Shown piece after piece: positions 51,229 to 61,033 of a stretch of 64,000 nucleotides of DNA. Made by a program: the position numbers and the translations under genes. Each line of letters begins with the position of its first letter. Within the stretch, counting starts at the first letter, position 1. Source of the DNA: Friedmanniella luteola (GTDB lineage Bacteria > Actinomycetota > Actinomycetes > Propionibacteriales > Propionibacteriaceae); the NCBI RefSeq assembly GCF_900105065.1, contig NZ_LT629749.1, positions 4,092,001 to 4,156,000 on the forward strand, given 5' to 3'. The notes under the pieces were generated by a model. That model saw only the letters and a list, made by a program, of their open reading frames with translations. It searched no databases and was not told where the DNA came from.

Positions 51229-53478
51229 TCACTCGGAATCAGGCGCGATAAGGTCCTCGATGCTCACCGTTTCCTCACTCTCACCGTCCGCTTCGTCTTC
51301 CATCTCCTCACCCACAGTCGAGACATCAGCGTCCGCGTCGCTGGATGGAGCGTGAGAACTCGCGGGCGTGGGAGGAGCTGTGGCCGCTGGCGTCTTCTTC
51401 CAAGCCTCCCAGTCCGACGACGTGAGGCCGAACCAGCGCAACAATGCCATCTGCAGTTCGGAGGCAGCCGATGACCTAGCCTGCGACTTCCGCTCAGCAT
51501 CAGTGAGTCCTGGCGCCGAGGTCTTGAGTGCCTTCTCCTTCTCGCCGGTTACATACTCGAGATAAGCGCGCCGTGCAATATCCCGATGTTGCCCGACAAC
51601 TGTCGATGACAGTGTTCCCGCAAGCTCTGGCGCTGCCTGGCTGGACGCGAGAATTTCGAGCCAGAAGTACCTGAATTGAATTGCCCTCGGCGCATCCATA
51701 TTAGCAATAACGTTGAGTGGGCTCTTCGGAAATCCATCGCGTCGCTTCGCCAGGGCTACGCGACGGTCGTAATCGCCGGCAGTCTTGCTTGTCATCCAAG
51801 CGTTGATGGCCTTCACCATGCGCTGCGCAACCGCGACGACGCTGGCATCACCCTCGCGGGCGAGTGTGTGTAGCGTGCCGAGCGTGAGGGCAAGCCCAAG
51901 TTGGCATGCATGAGTATTCACAGCCTGGTAGAGTTGGTTGGCAGCCAATCGTTTCGACTTGCTTCCCAGCAGTTCTTGGGCGCGAAGCTCCTCGAACTCG
52001 GACTGCTTCTTCGCGATGAGGTCCCACGCCTTGACAACGTCAGGCTTCACCGCCGTGCTATCAACTGCTCGCTCCTCTTGGTAGTAAGACGCCGAATCTC
52101 GCAGTGTCCAGAACATCCCCACCCCGCTGAATAGGGCATCGTGGGCTAACGTAGCTGCAGTGTCGTCAGGCAGCCAACTTTCCTTCAGCTTGGTAAGGGC
52201 CTCGGCGTGGGCTTTAAACGGCAGAGTCTCACTCAGCAGCGTAAGGAGCGCCCGTCCCCAGCTCTGCTCGAAAGCGTCCGCAAGTGGCGCAATCGCCGAC
52301 TCCGGGAACGATAGATTTCCGAGCTTGTCACGCGCAAAGTTTTCATCGCCAGGGAGCGTCGGCGGGAAGAGTTTGTCCACGCTGAGTTGTGTACGCATGA
52401 AAGCATTTCGTTCCTCCTCAGGTTCCCGTTTGCCCATTTGAGTGTCAACCTTCTTGATGTAACGCGGTGGACCAAACACCACCCGCGTTGCCATCTGCTT
52501 CAGCACGTGAATGTTAGTGAGGGCGGACCATCGGGCAGACTGCGTTGTCTTAGTGTCCGGGTTGTCGTACTCCACGCAGTACAACGGAAGAAACTCGTCA
52601 GTAGCCTGGTTGCGCAACTGCGTCAGAGTCGTTCGCGTGAGGATGTTCGCTAGCTCGCTGTCTGACAACAGGATGAGTCGCGACTCGCTCGGCGCCCGCG
52701 CCTCCTTGTTGACGTCGACGAAAAGTTTTCTCGCCGCTTTGTGGGGGTCCTTGTCGGAGCCAAACATGTCCGGGAACCAGAGCACCGTGACCGGCACTTC
52801 GATGTCATCGAGCGAGATGTTTTTCGAGTCCTTCAGAATCTCTTTGATACGCGATTCATAGAAATAGCGGTACCGTGCGCCCCCGCTGTCCTGCCAAGTC
52901 GCTCGAACCGTTCGGTCGATCGCCAGGAGCGCCATCGCCCGGTGCTGTCCGTCAACGACAACGATGCGACAAAACTCGCTGTTCCACCAAAGCTGGCCCA
53001 GCGCGACCGGGTTGAAGTCGTGGTTGGCGCCCAGCAACCGGCGGGTCCGAAGGTGCTGACCAGCGTCCTGCTGAGACCAGGTCAGACCCAGATCTGACAC
53101 CGACTGGGCAAGTCCGAGATTCGGAAAGGACGACGGATGCTGCTTCAAGAATGGTAACGCAATAGCGACAATCGGTGGAAAAAATGCCGGACCTGTCCAA
53201 TCAGGATTCAGCAAGTAGGGAACGAGGTTGACCGCAACACGGTGGTCATCCAAGTCGCGTTGCAGAAGCTGGCTGAAGTCCAGTTCCTCCGCCTGGATCA
53301 CTTCACGAACGGGCGCGAGGTGTTGGGTCAGGCGACGCTCCGGATCTGTTGCCTCCGCACCGAGACGCGCCTTGGTCATCAGATAATTCACTTTTCCTGC
53401 AGGCGTTGTAAACTGACCGACTGTGCCTTGAATGTGGTTCTGGAACGTGGGTCCGCCGCCCAGTTGGCTCAAGCTCAT
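51229..53478 (-). CDS. large DGQHR-domain protein, dnd-linked
   Basis: A 749-residue protein with RIVVVDGQHRAMALLAIDR (DGQHR near residue 176-180) in its N-terminal third, a feature of ParB/DndB-like dnd-associated proteins, and FVDVNKEARAPSESRLILL after it. The remainder is helical. The C-terminus is an unusual acidic tail rich in Asp, Glu, Ser and Pro from about residue 700. GGGAGA precedes ATG 53478. It starts one base after the GIY-YIG gene ends, so they are co-translated. A role in sensing or limiting modification is inferred. Confidence 0.85.
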   Translation of the reverse strand: MSLSQLGGGPTFQNHIQGTVGQFTTPAGKVNYLMTKARLGAEATDPERRLTQHLAPVREVIQAEELDFSQLLQRDLDDHRVAVNLVPYLLNPDWTGPAFFPPIVAIALPFLKQHPSSFPNLGLAQSVSDLGLTWSQQDAGQHLRTRRLLGANHDFNPVALGQLWWNSEFCRIVVVDGQHRAMALLAIDRTVRATWQDSGGARYRYFYESRIKEILKDSKNISLDDIEVPVTVLWFPDMFGSDKDPHKAARKLFVDVNKEARAPSESRLILLSDSELANILTRTTLTQLRNQATDEFLPLYCVEYDNPDTKTTQSARWSALTNIHVLKQMATRVVFGPPRYIKKVDTQMGKREPEEERNAFMRTQLSVDKLFPPTLPGDENFARDKLGNLSFPESAIAPLADAFEQSWGRALLTLLSETLPFKAHAEALTKLKESWLPDDTAATLAHDALFSGVGMFWTLRDSASYYQEERAVDSTAVKPDVVKAWDLIAKKQSEFEELRAQELLGSKSKRLAANQLYQAVNTHACQLGLALTLGTLHTLAREGDASVVAVAQRMVKAINAWMTSKTAGDYDRRVALAKRRDGFPKSPLNVIANMDAPRAIQFRYFWLEILASSQAAPELAGTLSSTVVGQHRDIARRAYLEYVTGEKEKALKTSAPGLTDAERKSQARSSAASELQMALLRWFGLTSSDWEAWKKTPAATAPPTPASSHAPSSDADADVSTVGEEMEDEADGESEETVSIEDLIAPDSE

Positions 53479-53479
53479 T

Positions 53480-54199
53480 CTATTGTCTCCCTAGAATCGG
53501 TTGAAAGATTCGCTGCAGCACCCACTCAGCCGCCGCCGCAACCGATCGCTGCTTGCTTTTTTGGTCATCACCGGCGTGTGGCATCCCGGGCGCCGCCAAA
53601 ATCCAGCAATCTAAGCGCTCGAGTGGTATCCCGGCGCCGGCCAAGCGGGCGCCAAGGTCCGTGCCACGAAATTGCAGTTCCGATGCACGATCAGGTTGGT
53701 TTCGCAGCAGCTTGTTGGCTCGCTCAAAGCTGACGCGGTGCTCCGCCAGCCGTTCGCGCAGGTTGGTCGCGACACCGATATACACCGGACTAGCGAAGTA
53801 CGGTGGCGCCATCCGCAGCAGGTCGGTCAAGATGCGCCGATCGTCGGGATCAGCCGCCAACTCCGCGAGGTGCGTCGCAGCGAGCGATTCACCTGTTTCA
53901 GTCGATCGGGCGGCGACGGAAAGCCGCTGCATCCGTCCATGCCAATACAGCCCGTAGTTGGCCGAACCTTTTAGATCGACCGCTCCCGACTCGTGGATCC
54001 GTGCGTAGTCCTCGATGGCGTGTAGAAGGTCAACGCGAGCGGCATCGACGCCGCCGACGAGACGAGGCTTCCAGTCGTCCGGCGAGAGCGCGAGATGGGG
54101 GTACCAGGCGTAGATCCCAGGGGAATCAGGAGCGAGGTCAAGCTCGAGTGCCCCGAGCCGCGTAGGCGCTGGGAGGTCTTCCCCGGGCATCTGAGGCAT
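53480..54199 (-). CDS. GIY-YIG-domain protein
   Basis: A 239-residue protein whose two signature strands are split by an insert: SPGIYAWYPH (GIY near 28-30) and, about 110 residues later, SPVYIGVATNLRERLAEHRV (YIG with the conserved Arg on the following helix). A Glu in the C-terminal helix (AAAAEWVLQRIF) may be the metal ligand. Such proteins are often nucleases. It is the upstream partner of the DGQHR gene and probably acts with it. It has no known substrate. Confidence 0.75.
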   Translation of the reverse strand: MPQMPGEDLPAPTRLGALELDLAPDSPGIYAWYPHLALSPDDWKPRLVGGVDAARVDLLHAIEDYARIHESGAVDLKGSANYGLYWHGRMQRLSVAARSTETGESLAATHLAELAADPDDRRILTDLLRMAPPYFASPVYIGVATNLRERLAEHRVSFERANKLLRNQPDRASELQFRGTDLGARLAGAGIPLERLDCWILAAPGMPHAGDDQKSKQRSVAAAAEWVLQRIFQPILGRQ

Positions 54200-54646
54200 G
54201 GCCTGATCTTATGTGTTGCCTAGACGGAACGCGCTGCAACACCGCTGTTCCACGACCGCCTCCGCAATTGCTAAGCCATCCGGCCGGCACAGCCGGGAGT
54301 CAGGGCGTGGGATCCCTCAGGAGGGCAGCACGATCATGTCGGACCTCGACATCGACATCCGTCACGAACATCAGCGCTACAGGACAACTAGCGGGCTGGG
54401 ACGCGACTGACCGGTACCCCAGCCGCAGCGCCAGCTGTCGGATCACCTCGATAGAAGCAGCACGCGCAGGCTCTCAACCATCGCGACGCTCCTGGGTGTA
54501 GCCGCGGGTTATGGACGCCGCTGGACCTCTTGTGTCGTCATCCACCACGCCGATGCGTCCAGCCCGTAGATGAGCGCCGCTGCGACTGCCCGAACTGCAT
54601 CATCTGCGCTCCTACGCCGCCACTCGGGTTCGAGGGCAGTCGACTC
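54200..54646. other. gap between GIY-YIG and excisionase-like genes
   Basis: About 450 bp. A 24-codon frame from ATG 54336 (MSDLDIDIRHEHQRYRTT) has GGAGGG upstream and could be a tiny gene or the start of a lost one. Nothing else is supported. Confidence 0.3.
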
Positions 54647-54859
54647 CTACCGAGCTGAGGAGTCCCGTCGATCGCGATGAAGCTCAAGCCAAGCCTCTAC
54701 GGCGGATCGCCGGTAACGCACGTGCCGGCCGATCCGATAGCCGACCGGGCCCTCACCGCGATGACGCCACCCGTACAGCGTGTGGATGGGCACGCCCAGC
54801 ATCTCCGAGAGCTCGGGCAGGCTGAGCAGGCGCTCGACCTCACCTTCCCTTGTGATCAT
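54647..54859 (-). CDS. xis: excisionase-like helix-turn-helix protein
   Basis: A 70-residue protein from ATG 54859 (AAGGAAG upstream). It has LLSLPELSEMLGVPIHTLYG, WRHRGEGPVGYRIGRHVRY and RRSAVEAWLELHRD, the MerR-like winged helix of AICE excisionases. It lies 290 bp from the right attachment repeat. Excisionase normally sits next to integrase, but here the integrase remnant is at the other end, 44 kb away. That is normal for a circular element opened at att, or reflects rearrangement. Confidence 0.8.
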   Translation of the reverse strand: MITREGEVERLLSLPELSEMLGVPIHTLYGWRHRGEGPVGYRIGRHVRYRRSAVEAWLELHRDRRDSSAR

Positions 54860-55149
54860 GGTCTTCCTTCCGCAGCATGTTGATCTTGGTCTCGACCCAG
54901 CCGTGACCATGCCGAAGCGCCTGCAGCGCTCCCACTCGGGCCGGGCCGGAGCCGTCCCCGGCGAGCCGGACCCGGGGAGGCAGCACGCACCTTCGGAAGG
55001 CTCCGACGGCCACCACGAACCCCTAAGGAAGCGGCGAGCATCCGGTGGTCAGCCGCCCGCAAACCATCGGCTGCCGAGAAGTATGTTGTGGGTAAGGTGT
55101 GGGCCGCCGAGGACACGTCCGGACCAAGTGGGGTTTGACTAGGTGTTTT

Positions 55150-55186
55150 GTAGGCCCCGTGGGACTCGAACCCACAACCCGCGGAA
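55150..55186 (-). repeat. right attachment repeat: tRNA 3' end fragment (attR)
   Basis: The perfect second copy of the 37-bp repeat at 9310-9346, again a T-arm and acceptor end on the minus strand. The bases on its 5' side (55187-55230) do not make a convincing D-arm or anticodon arm, so no complete tRNA is seen here either. This suggests another element continues to the right in the same attachment site. Confidence 0.8.
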
Positions 55187-55795
55187 ACCTATCTAGCAGC
55201 CGTTGAGCGGCCGATTTAGGCCCGTCTGAGCGTGGATTGACGCCGTCTGGCAGTGGCTGACTCCCCTGTTCTGGCGAGCATTCGTCCCCTCATTCGTCCC
55301 CGGCCAAGGTGAGGGCGGCGATCCGATGACCAGCCAGGTTGCTCGTCGGCACCCGGGGTCAAGGGTGGACGGAGTCCATCGCGCAGCGACGCGAAGCGCC
55401 CTTGATGCCGGGTGGCGGCGTGCAGATCCTCATTGATCGGGTCGCCGCCCCCTGCCACCGAACTCGGGCTCAGCTCGGAGCCACCGCATTCCCCTGGTTG
55501 AACGGGTTGAGCCCGCAGGCGTAGCGGCCCGCAGCGCAGCGAGGACACGCGGAGCCGGAGGGCTCCGCCGAGCGCAGCGAGGCTCTTGAACCAGTAAGGA
55601 AAGTCGTAACCGCTGCTTCGCCGACCGCCCGTGCTGCTGCGTCAAGGGTGTTGCTTCAGCGCGAGAAGGTCAGCAATGGCAGTCCGGGCTCGCCCACTAA
55701 GGGTCGGCCATTGACGCCGATGGTCGGTGACGGCTTGAGCGGAGGCACGATAGGTCAGGGGACAAATCGCACCCCCCCAGATCCGAGGAGCATCA
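55187..55795. other. gene-poor region right of the attachment repeat
   Basis: About 600 bp. It holds short repeats: gcagcgagg occurs twice around 55535-55580, flanking the palindrome GGAGCC...GGCTCC. Open frames here have no ribosome site. No gene is supported. Confidence 0.35.
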
Positions 55796-56203
55796 ATGGC
55801 CAACCTCGCACCGGACGATCGCGCCAACCGCCCCAACTACGGCCTCGAGGTCGCGACGAACAACAACTGTCCGGCTTGGTGCTTGGACGCCGTCGGACAC
55901 GGCTACGACGATGACTCGGCCCTCGATCAGCCCGCACGATGGCACAACGGGTTCTCGGCTGACATGCAGACCGCCAAGACGAACCGCTACGGACCCAGGC
56001 GTCACCTGTCGGTTTCCCTAGCGGCACGCGAGACTGTCGATGCCAGGACTGGCGAGGTGCTGCGGATGGATCGGCCAGAGATCTGTCTGGGTGGCGACAT
56101 CGATACCGTCAGCCTCACAGCAGCCGAAGCCCGCCTGCTTGCGCAGCACCTGTTGAAGGCGGCTGAGCAGCAGTCGGCCATCGATGGTTTGGAAGCCCGC
56201 TAG
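55796..56203 (+). CDS. DUF6907-like small protein of actinomycete mobile elements
   Basis: A 135-residue protein from ATG 55796 with GAGGAG upstream. It contains NNNCPAWCLDAVGHGYDD and later HLSVSLAARETVDARTGEVL, LTAAEARLLAQHLLKAA. The CPAWC pair and this layout are seen in small proteins (DUF6907) carried by Streptomyces-type integrative elements. Function unknown. It supports the view that DNA right of 55187 belongs to a second mobile element. Confidence 0.65.
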   Translation: MANLAPDDRANRPNYGLEVATNNNCPAWCLDAVGHGYDDDSALDQPARWHNGFSADMQTAKTNRYGPRRHLSVSLAARETVDARTGEVLRMDRPEICLGGDIDTVSLTAAEARLLAQHLLKAAEQQSAIDGLEAR

Positions 56204-56242
56204 CGGTTCCGGGCGTGGTGAGTGGGTCCTGATGGTGCTCGG

Positions 56243-56941
56243 TCAGGTCGTGAGGAGACCGGACGGGCGGAGCCAGGCCTCCACGTCGTCTCGGTGCCGC
56301 GCGACCTCCTCGCCCTGGACGGCGAGCCCGGGGCCGAGCTGAACACCGGGTAGAGCGGCCGCGTAGACCGCCTCGGTGCGGCCCAGGCCGCTGACGGCGT
56401 AGGTGACGAAGGGTTGCACGACCTTGGCGGTGTAGTCATGGCTGTCGAGGAAGGTGTTGAGGATCATCGGCGGCCTGACGTTCCAGATGGGGCTGCCCAC
56501 CAGCACCGTGTCGTACTGCGCGATCGACGGGAGCGGGTTCGCGATCGCCGGTCGGGCTTCGTCGTCCTGCTCTTGGGAGTTGCGGGCGACCGTGGCGTCG
56601 TAATCCGCGGAGTAGGGGACGGCCGCTTCGATCCGGTAGGTGTCGCAGTCGATGAGGTCGGCGATCATGCGGGCCAGGACTTCGGTGTTGCCGACCTCGA
56701 GGTCGCGGCGACCGCCGTAGTAGTAGTTCTCTCCGGGTCGAGAGAAGTAGGCCAGTAGCGTCCGCGCAGAGCCTGCTGACGTCGTCGGCTCCTCCTTCGG
56801 GTCAGCGGTCGGCGTGCTGGCCGGGTCCGGTCGTGGTGGTGATGTGCAGGAGCTGAGCAGCACACCCCCTGCAGCCGCAGCGCCGAGAACGGCGCCGCGG
56901 TGCAGAAGAGCCCGCCGGGTCAGGTCGCGGCGGAAACCCAT
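56243..56941 (-). CDS. exported flavodoxin-like lipoprotein
   Basis: A 232-residue protein. The signal MGFRRDLTRRALLHRG has twin arginines and a hydrophobic stretch leading to the lipobox LLSSC, so it is probably exported by Tat and lipidated. The mature part is flavodoxin_4-like: TLLAYFSRPGENYYYGG, then VLVGSPIWNVRPPMILNTFL. Enzymes of this type bind FMN and act as reductases. It converges with the DUF6907 gene and is followed upstream by an aldo/keto reductase in the same direction, 12 bp away. Confidence 0.85.
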   Translation of the reverse strand: MGFRRDLTRRALLHRGAVLGAAAAGGVLLSSCTSPPRPDPASTPTADPKEEPTTSAGSARTLLAYFSRPGENYYYGGRRDLEVGNTEVLARMIADLIDCDTYRIEAAVPYSADYDATVARNSQEQDDEARPAIANPLPSIAQYDTVLVGSPIWNVRPPMILNTFLDSHDYTAKVVQPFVTYAVSGLGRTEAVYAAALPGVQLGPGLAVQGEEVARHRDDVEAWLRPSGLLTT

Positions 56942-56953
56942 GCCGACCAGAGC

Positions 56954-57841
56954 TCAGTCCTCCGGGATCGGCCGGCCGAAGTTCTCCAGGGTGATGGCCT
57001 CGGGCTCGGGTCCTCCGCGCTGCTCGGTGTCTAGGCCATCGACCGCGGCTAGCTGCTCGGTGGTGAGCTCGAAGTTGAAGACGTCGATGTTCTCGGCGAT
57101 GCGGTGCGGCTTGGTCGACTTGGGGATGACCGAGCGGCCCTGCTGGAGGTGCCAGCGCAGCATCACCTGGGCCGGGGTGGCGCCCTGAGCGGTGGCGATG
57201 TCGGTGATGACCGGGTCTTCGAGAGTGCTGGTGTGCTGGCCGTCGCGGTAGAAGGTGATGCCGCCAATCGGGGACCACGCCTGGGTGAGGATGCCGTGCT
57301 CGTGGCCGAAGTCCTGCACTTCCCGCTGCTGGAAGTAGGGGTGGACCTCGATCTGGTTGACCGCCGGCACGACCGTGGCGACGTCGAGGATGCGGGTGAG
57401 GTGGTCGACCATGAAGTTGCTGACGCCGATGGCGCGCACCTTGCCGTCGGCCAGCAGCTGCTCCAGCGCCTTGTAGGCGCCGAGTGTCTTGTCGAACTCC
57501 GAGGGCAGGGCCTGGTGCAGGATCAGCAGGTCGATCTGGTCGACACCGAGCTTGCGGGCCGACTTCTCGAACCCGTGGAGGGTCTGGTCGTAGCCGTAGT
57601 CGCTGATCCAGATCTTGGTCTCGATGAAGACCTCGGACCGGTCGAGGTCGGAGGCGGCGACGGCCTCGCCGACCTGGCGCTCGTTGCCGTAGGCGGCGGC
57701 GGTGTCGATGTGGCGGTAGCCAGCGGCCAGGGCGGCGGTGACGGCTTCCCGGGTCTCATCGGGCGGGGTCTGGAAGACCCCGAGGCCGAGGGCGGGCAGG
57801 GTGACGCCGTTGTTGAGGGTCAGGCTGGTCACGTCAGGCAT
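56954..57841 (-). CDS. aldo/keto reductase (2,5-diketo-D-gluconate reductase type)
   Basis: A 295-residue AKR. Catalytic Asp and Tyr are in RHIDTAAAYGNE, Lys in FIETKIWI, His in LLILHQAL. The C-terminal cofactor part is SVIPKSTKPHRIAENIDVFN, typical of NADPH-binding AKRs. It reduces carbonyls in the cytoplasm; the substrate is unknown. It lies in a run of four oxidoreductase genes on the minus strand, divergent from a MmyB-type regulator. Confidence 0.93.
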   Translation of the reverse strand: MPDVTSLTLNNGVTLPALGLGVFQTPPDETREAVTAALAAGYRHIDTAAAYGNERQVGEAVAASDLDRSEVFIETKIWISDYGYDQTLHGFEKSARKLGVDQIDLLILHQALPSEFDKTLGAYKALEQLLADGKVRAIGVSNFMVDHLTRILDVATVVPAVNQIEVHPYFQQREVQDFGHEHGILTQAWSPIGGITFYRDGQHTSTLEDPVITDIATAQGATPAQVMLRWHLQQGRSVIPKSTKPHRIAENIDVFNFELTTEQLAAVDGLDTEQRGGPEPEAITLENFGRPIPED

Positions 57842-57875
57842 GAGAGGTCCTTCTGGTGGGGTGCGGTGCTGGTGG

Positions 57876-58901
<1,026 letters not shown>

Positions 58902-59624
58902 TCAGGCCTGGCCGGCGGGGCGCAGAAGGACCTCGTTGATGGCGAGCCGCCGCGGGCGCGCAAGGGTGAAGGCGATGATCTCGGCGACGTCGTCGGGGGT
59001 GACCTCGGCGACGTCGTAGGCCTGCTGAACACCCTGCCGGGTCTCCTCGTGGGTGATGTGGGTCGACAGCTCGGTGGCCACGATGCCGGGCTCGATCAGC
59101 GTGACGCGGACATCGGGCAGCAGCTCTTGGCGCAGGGACTCCGACCAGCCGTTCATGCCCCACTTGGTGGCGGCATAGACCCCGTTGCCGGCACGGGCGG
59201 TGCGGCCGGCGACCGAGGAGATGTTGACGATGTCCCCGCCACCGTCCTTCAGCTGGTTGAGGAAGACCTCGGTGGTGGTGATGGCCCCCAGCAGGTTTAC
59301 CTCGACCATCTGGCGGTAGTCGTTCCGCTGCTCGGCTGAGAACGGGCCGAGCAGCATGACGCCAGCGTTGTTGACCAGGACGTCGGTTCCCCCGAGCTCG
59401 GCCTGGACCCGCGCGACGGCGGCCACGAGGGCGTCGCGGTCGGTCACATCGGCCTCGATCGCGAGGGCGCCGTCGCCGAGCTCGGCCGCCAGGGCGGTGA
59501 TCCGGTCGAGACGGCGCGCGAGCAACGCGACGCGGTAGCCAGCAGCGGCAAGGCTGCGGGCGGTGGCGGCACCGATGCCGGAGGAGGCTCCGGTGATCAC
59601 GGCGACCGGCTGGGTGGCAGTCAT
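58902..59624 (-). CDS. short-chain dehydrogenase/reductase
   Basis: A 240-residue classical SDR. Cofactor motif is ITGASSGIGAATA, with NNAGVM and the catalytic Ser/Tyr/Lys in NISSVAGRT and YAATKWG. ATG 59624 has GGAAG upstream; a GTG two codons earlier is also possible. It is the first gene of the minus-strand oxidoreductase operon and is transcribed away from the MmyB-type regulator, the usual arrangement for control. Confidence 0.93.
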   Translation of the reverse strand: MTATQPVAVITGASSGIGAATARSLAAAGYRVALLARRLDRITALAAELGDGALAIEADVTDRDALVAAVARVQAELGGTDVLVNNAGVMLLGPFSAEQRNDYRQMVEVNLLGAITTTEVFLNQLKDGGGDIVNISSVAGRTARAGNGVYAATKWGMNGWSESLRQELLPDVRVTLIEPGIVATELSTHITHEETRQGVQQAYDVAEVTPDDVAEIIAFTLARPRRLAINEVLLRPAGQA

Positions 59625-59771
59625 GAGCACTTCCGTTCTCGCTGGTGGTCCTCAGCCCCTGAGGGCTGCACCAACTAGTGAAGTGCTGATGGGCAGGGTG
59701 TGGGAGTGCGGGGTTATCCGTGTACCAGCAGTCACTCCTCCACGGAGACGATCCCTCGTAGCGTGGAGGTC

Positions 59772-60644
59772 ATGGACAACCAGGCCGAGGTACGCGAGTT
59801 CCTCCGCACTCGCCGTGCTCGTGTCACCCCGGACCAGGCGGGCTTGCTCACTGGCGGCCGCCGACGGGTGACGGGGCTGCGGCGCGAGGAGGTGGCGATG
59901 CTCGCCTCGGTCAGCACTGACTACTACGCCAAGATGGAACGCGGCAACCTCACCGGCGTCTCACCCGAGATCCTCGACGCCGTCGCCACCGCCCTGCAGC
60001 TCGACGACGCCGAGACCGCCCACCTGCGCGACCTCGCCCGGGCTGCCACCCCGGCCCTGGCCCGACGCCGCCCCCGAGCCACCGACGGAACTGTGCGGCC
60101 GTCGCTGCAACGCTTCCTCGACGCCGTGACCGGAGCTCCCGCGTGGGTCGTCAACCAGCGCAAGGACCTCCTCGCCACCAACGCGCTCGGCCGCGCGCTG
60201 ATGGCGCCGATGCTCGACGACCCCAGCAACGGCGCCAACTTGGCCCGCTTCACCTTCTTCAGCCCCTTGTCGCGCAGCTTCTACCCCGACTGGGAGCAGG
60301 GCGCGAACAGCATCGCCGCCTCCCTGCGCACCACCGCCGGGCAGCACCCGCACGACAAGGCACTCACTGACCTCATCGGTGAGCTCGTCACCCGCAGCGA
60401 CGACTTCCGCCTCCGCTGGTCGGCGCACAACGTCCGCTTCCACCGCAGCGGCACCAAGCGCATCCACCACCCCGACGTCGGCGACCTCGAGTTCACCTTC
60501 GAAGGCCTCGAGTTGCCCGACCATCCCGGCTGCACCCTGTACGCCTACACCACCGTCGCCGGGTCGCCCACGGAGGAACGGATCCAGCTGCTCGGCAACC
60601 TCGCCGCCACCCGGGAAGCCGCCGCCGCCGACTTCGACCACTGA
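59772..60644 (+). CDS. XRE regulator with MmyB-like ligand-binding domain
   Basis: A 290-residue regulator. ATG 59772 is chosen; the frame upstream is non-coding. The N-terminus has VREFLRTRRARVTPDQAGL, RRRVTGLRREEVAMLASVST and DYYAKMERGNL, a Cro/C1 helix-turn-helix. The C-terminal domain (about 110-285) is MmyB-like: PAWVVNQRKDLLATNALGRA and RWSAHNVRFHRSGTKRIHHP, ending in SPTEERIQLL. Such proteins bind fatty-acid-like or aromatic ligands and control divergent oxidoreductase genes. It also leads into the CMD and MFS genes on the plus strand. Confidence 0.93.
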   Translation: MDNQAEVREFLRTRRARVTPDQAGLLTGGRRRVTGLRREEVAMLASVSTDYYAKMERGNLTGVSPEILDAVATALQLDDAETAHLRDLARAATPALARRRPRATDGTVRPSLQRFLDAVTGAPAWVVNQRKDLLATNALGRALMAPMLDDPSNGANLARFTFFSPLSRSFYPDWEQGANSIAASLRTTAGQHPHDKALTDLIGELVTRSDDFRLRWSAHNVRFHRSGTKRIHHPDVGDLEFTFEGLELPDHPGCTLYAYTTVAGSPTEERIQLLGNLAATREAAAADFDH

Positions 60645-60718
60645 CGGCCCCTACAACCGCTCCCGGTGCCAGCCTCGCCTGGTGCTGGATCCGCACGCCC
60701 TCGACGAAGGAACACACC

Positions 60719-61033
60719 ATGCCCGAGCAAACCCCCGCCCAGCGCGCCGTCGGCGACATCGCCCCCAAGCTCGCCCAGCTGACCGATGACGTCCTCTTCG
60801 CTGACGTCTGGGAACGCCCCGAGCTCTCCAAGCGCGACCGCAGCCTCATCACCGTCGCCAGCCTCGTCACTTCGGGCAGCACCGAACAGCTCGTCGGACA
60901 CCTCGCCCGCGCCAAGCAGAACGGCCTCACTGAGACCGAGCTCGTCGAAGCCCTCACCCACCTCGCCTTCTACGCCGGCTGGCCGAAGGCCATGTCCGCC
61001 CTGCAGGTCGCCAAGCGCGTCTTCGCCGAGTGA
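60719..61033 (+). CDS. carboxymuconolactone decarboxylase/AhpD-family protein
   Basis: A 104-residue protein from ATG 60719, containing FADVWERPELSKRDRSLITV and HLARAKQNGLTETELVEALT, then LAFYAGWPKAMSAL, the CMD fold. The AhpD CxxC pair is absent, so a peroxidase role like AhpD is unlikely. The stop overlaps the GTG of the MFS gene (GTGA). Together with the AKR/SDR genes this looks like a small catabolic or detoxification cassette. Confidence 0.9.
   Translation: MPEQTPAQRAVGDIAPKLAQLTDDVLFADVWERPELSKRDRSLITVASLVTSGSTEQLVGHLARAKQNGLTETELVEALTHLAFYAGWPKAMSALQVAKRVFAE

Noticed and set aside
54336-54410. A 24-codon gene with a good ribosome site
   Set aside because: Too short to judge without conservation data; mentioned only in the gap entry.
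54856-55116. Small open frames between the excisionase-like gene and the right repeat
   Set aside because: No ribosome site and shadow-like composition on both strands.
55150-55240. A complete tRNA gene at the right repeat
   Set aside because: Only the T-arm and acceptor end are convincing; the next 45 bases do not fold as a D-arm and anticodon arm.
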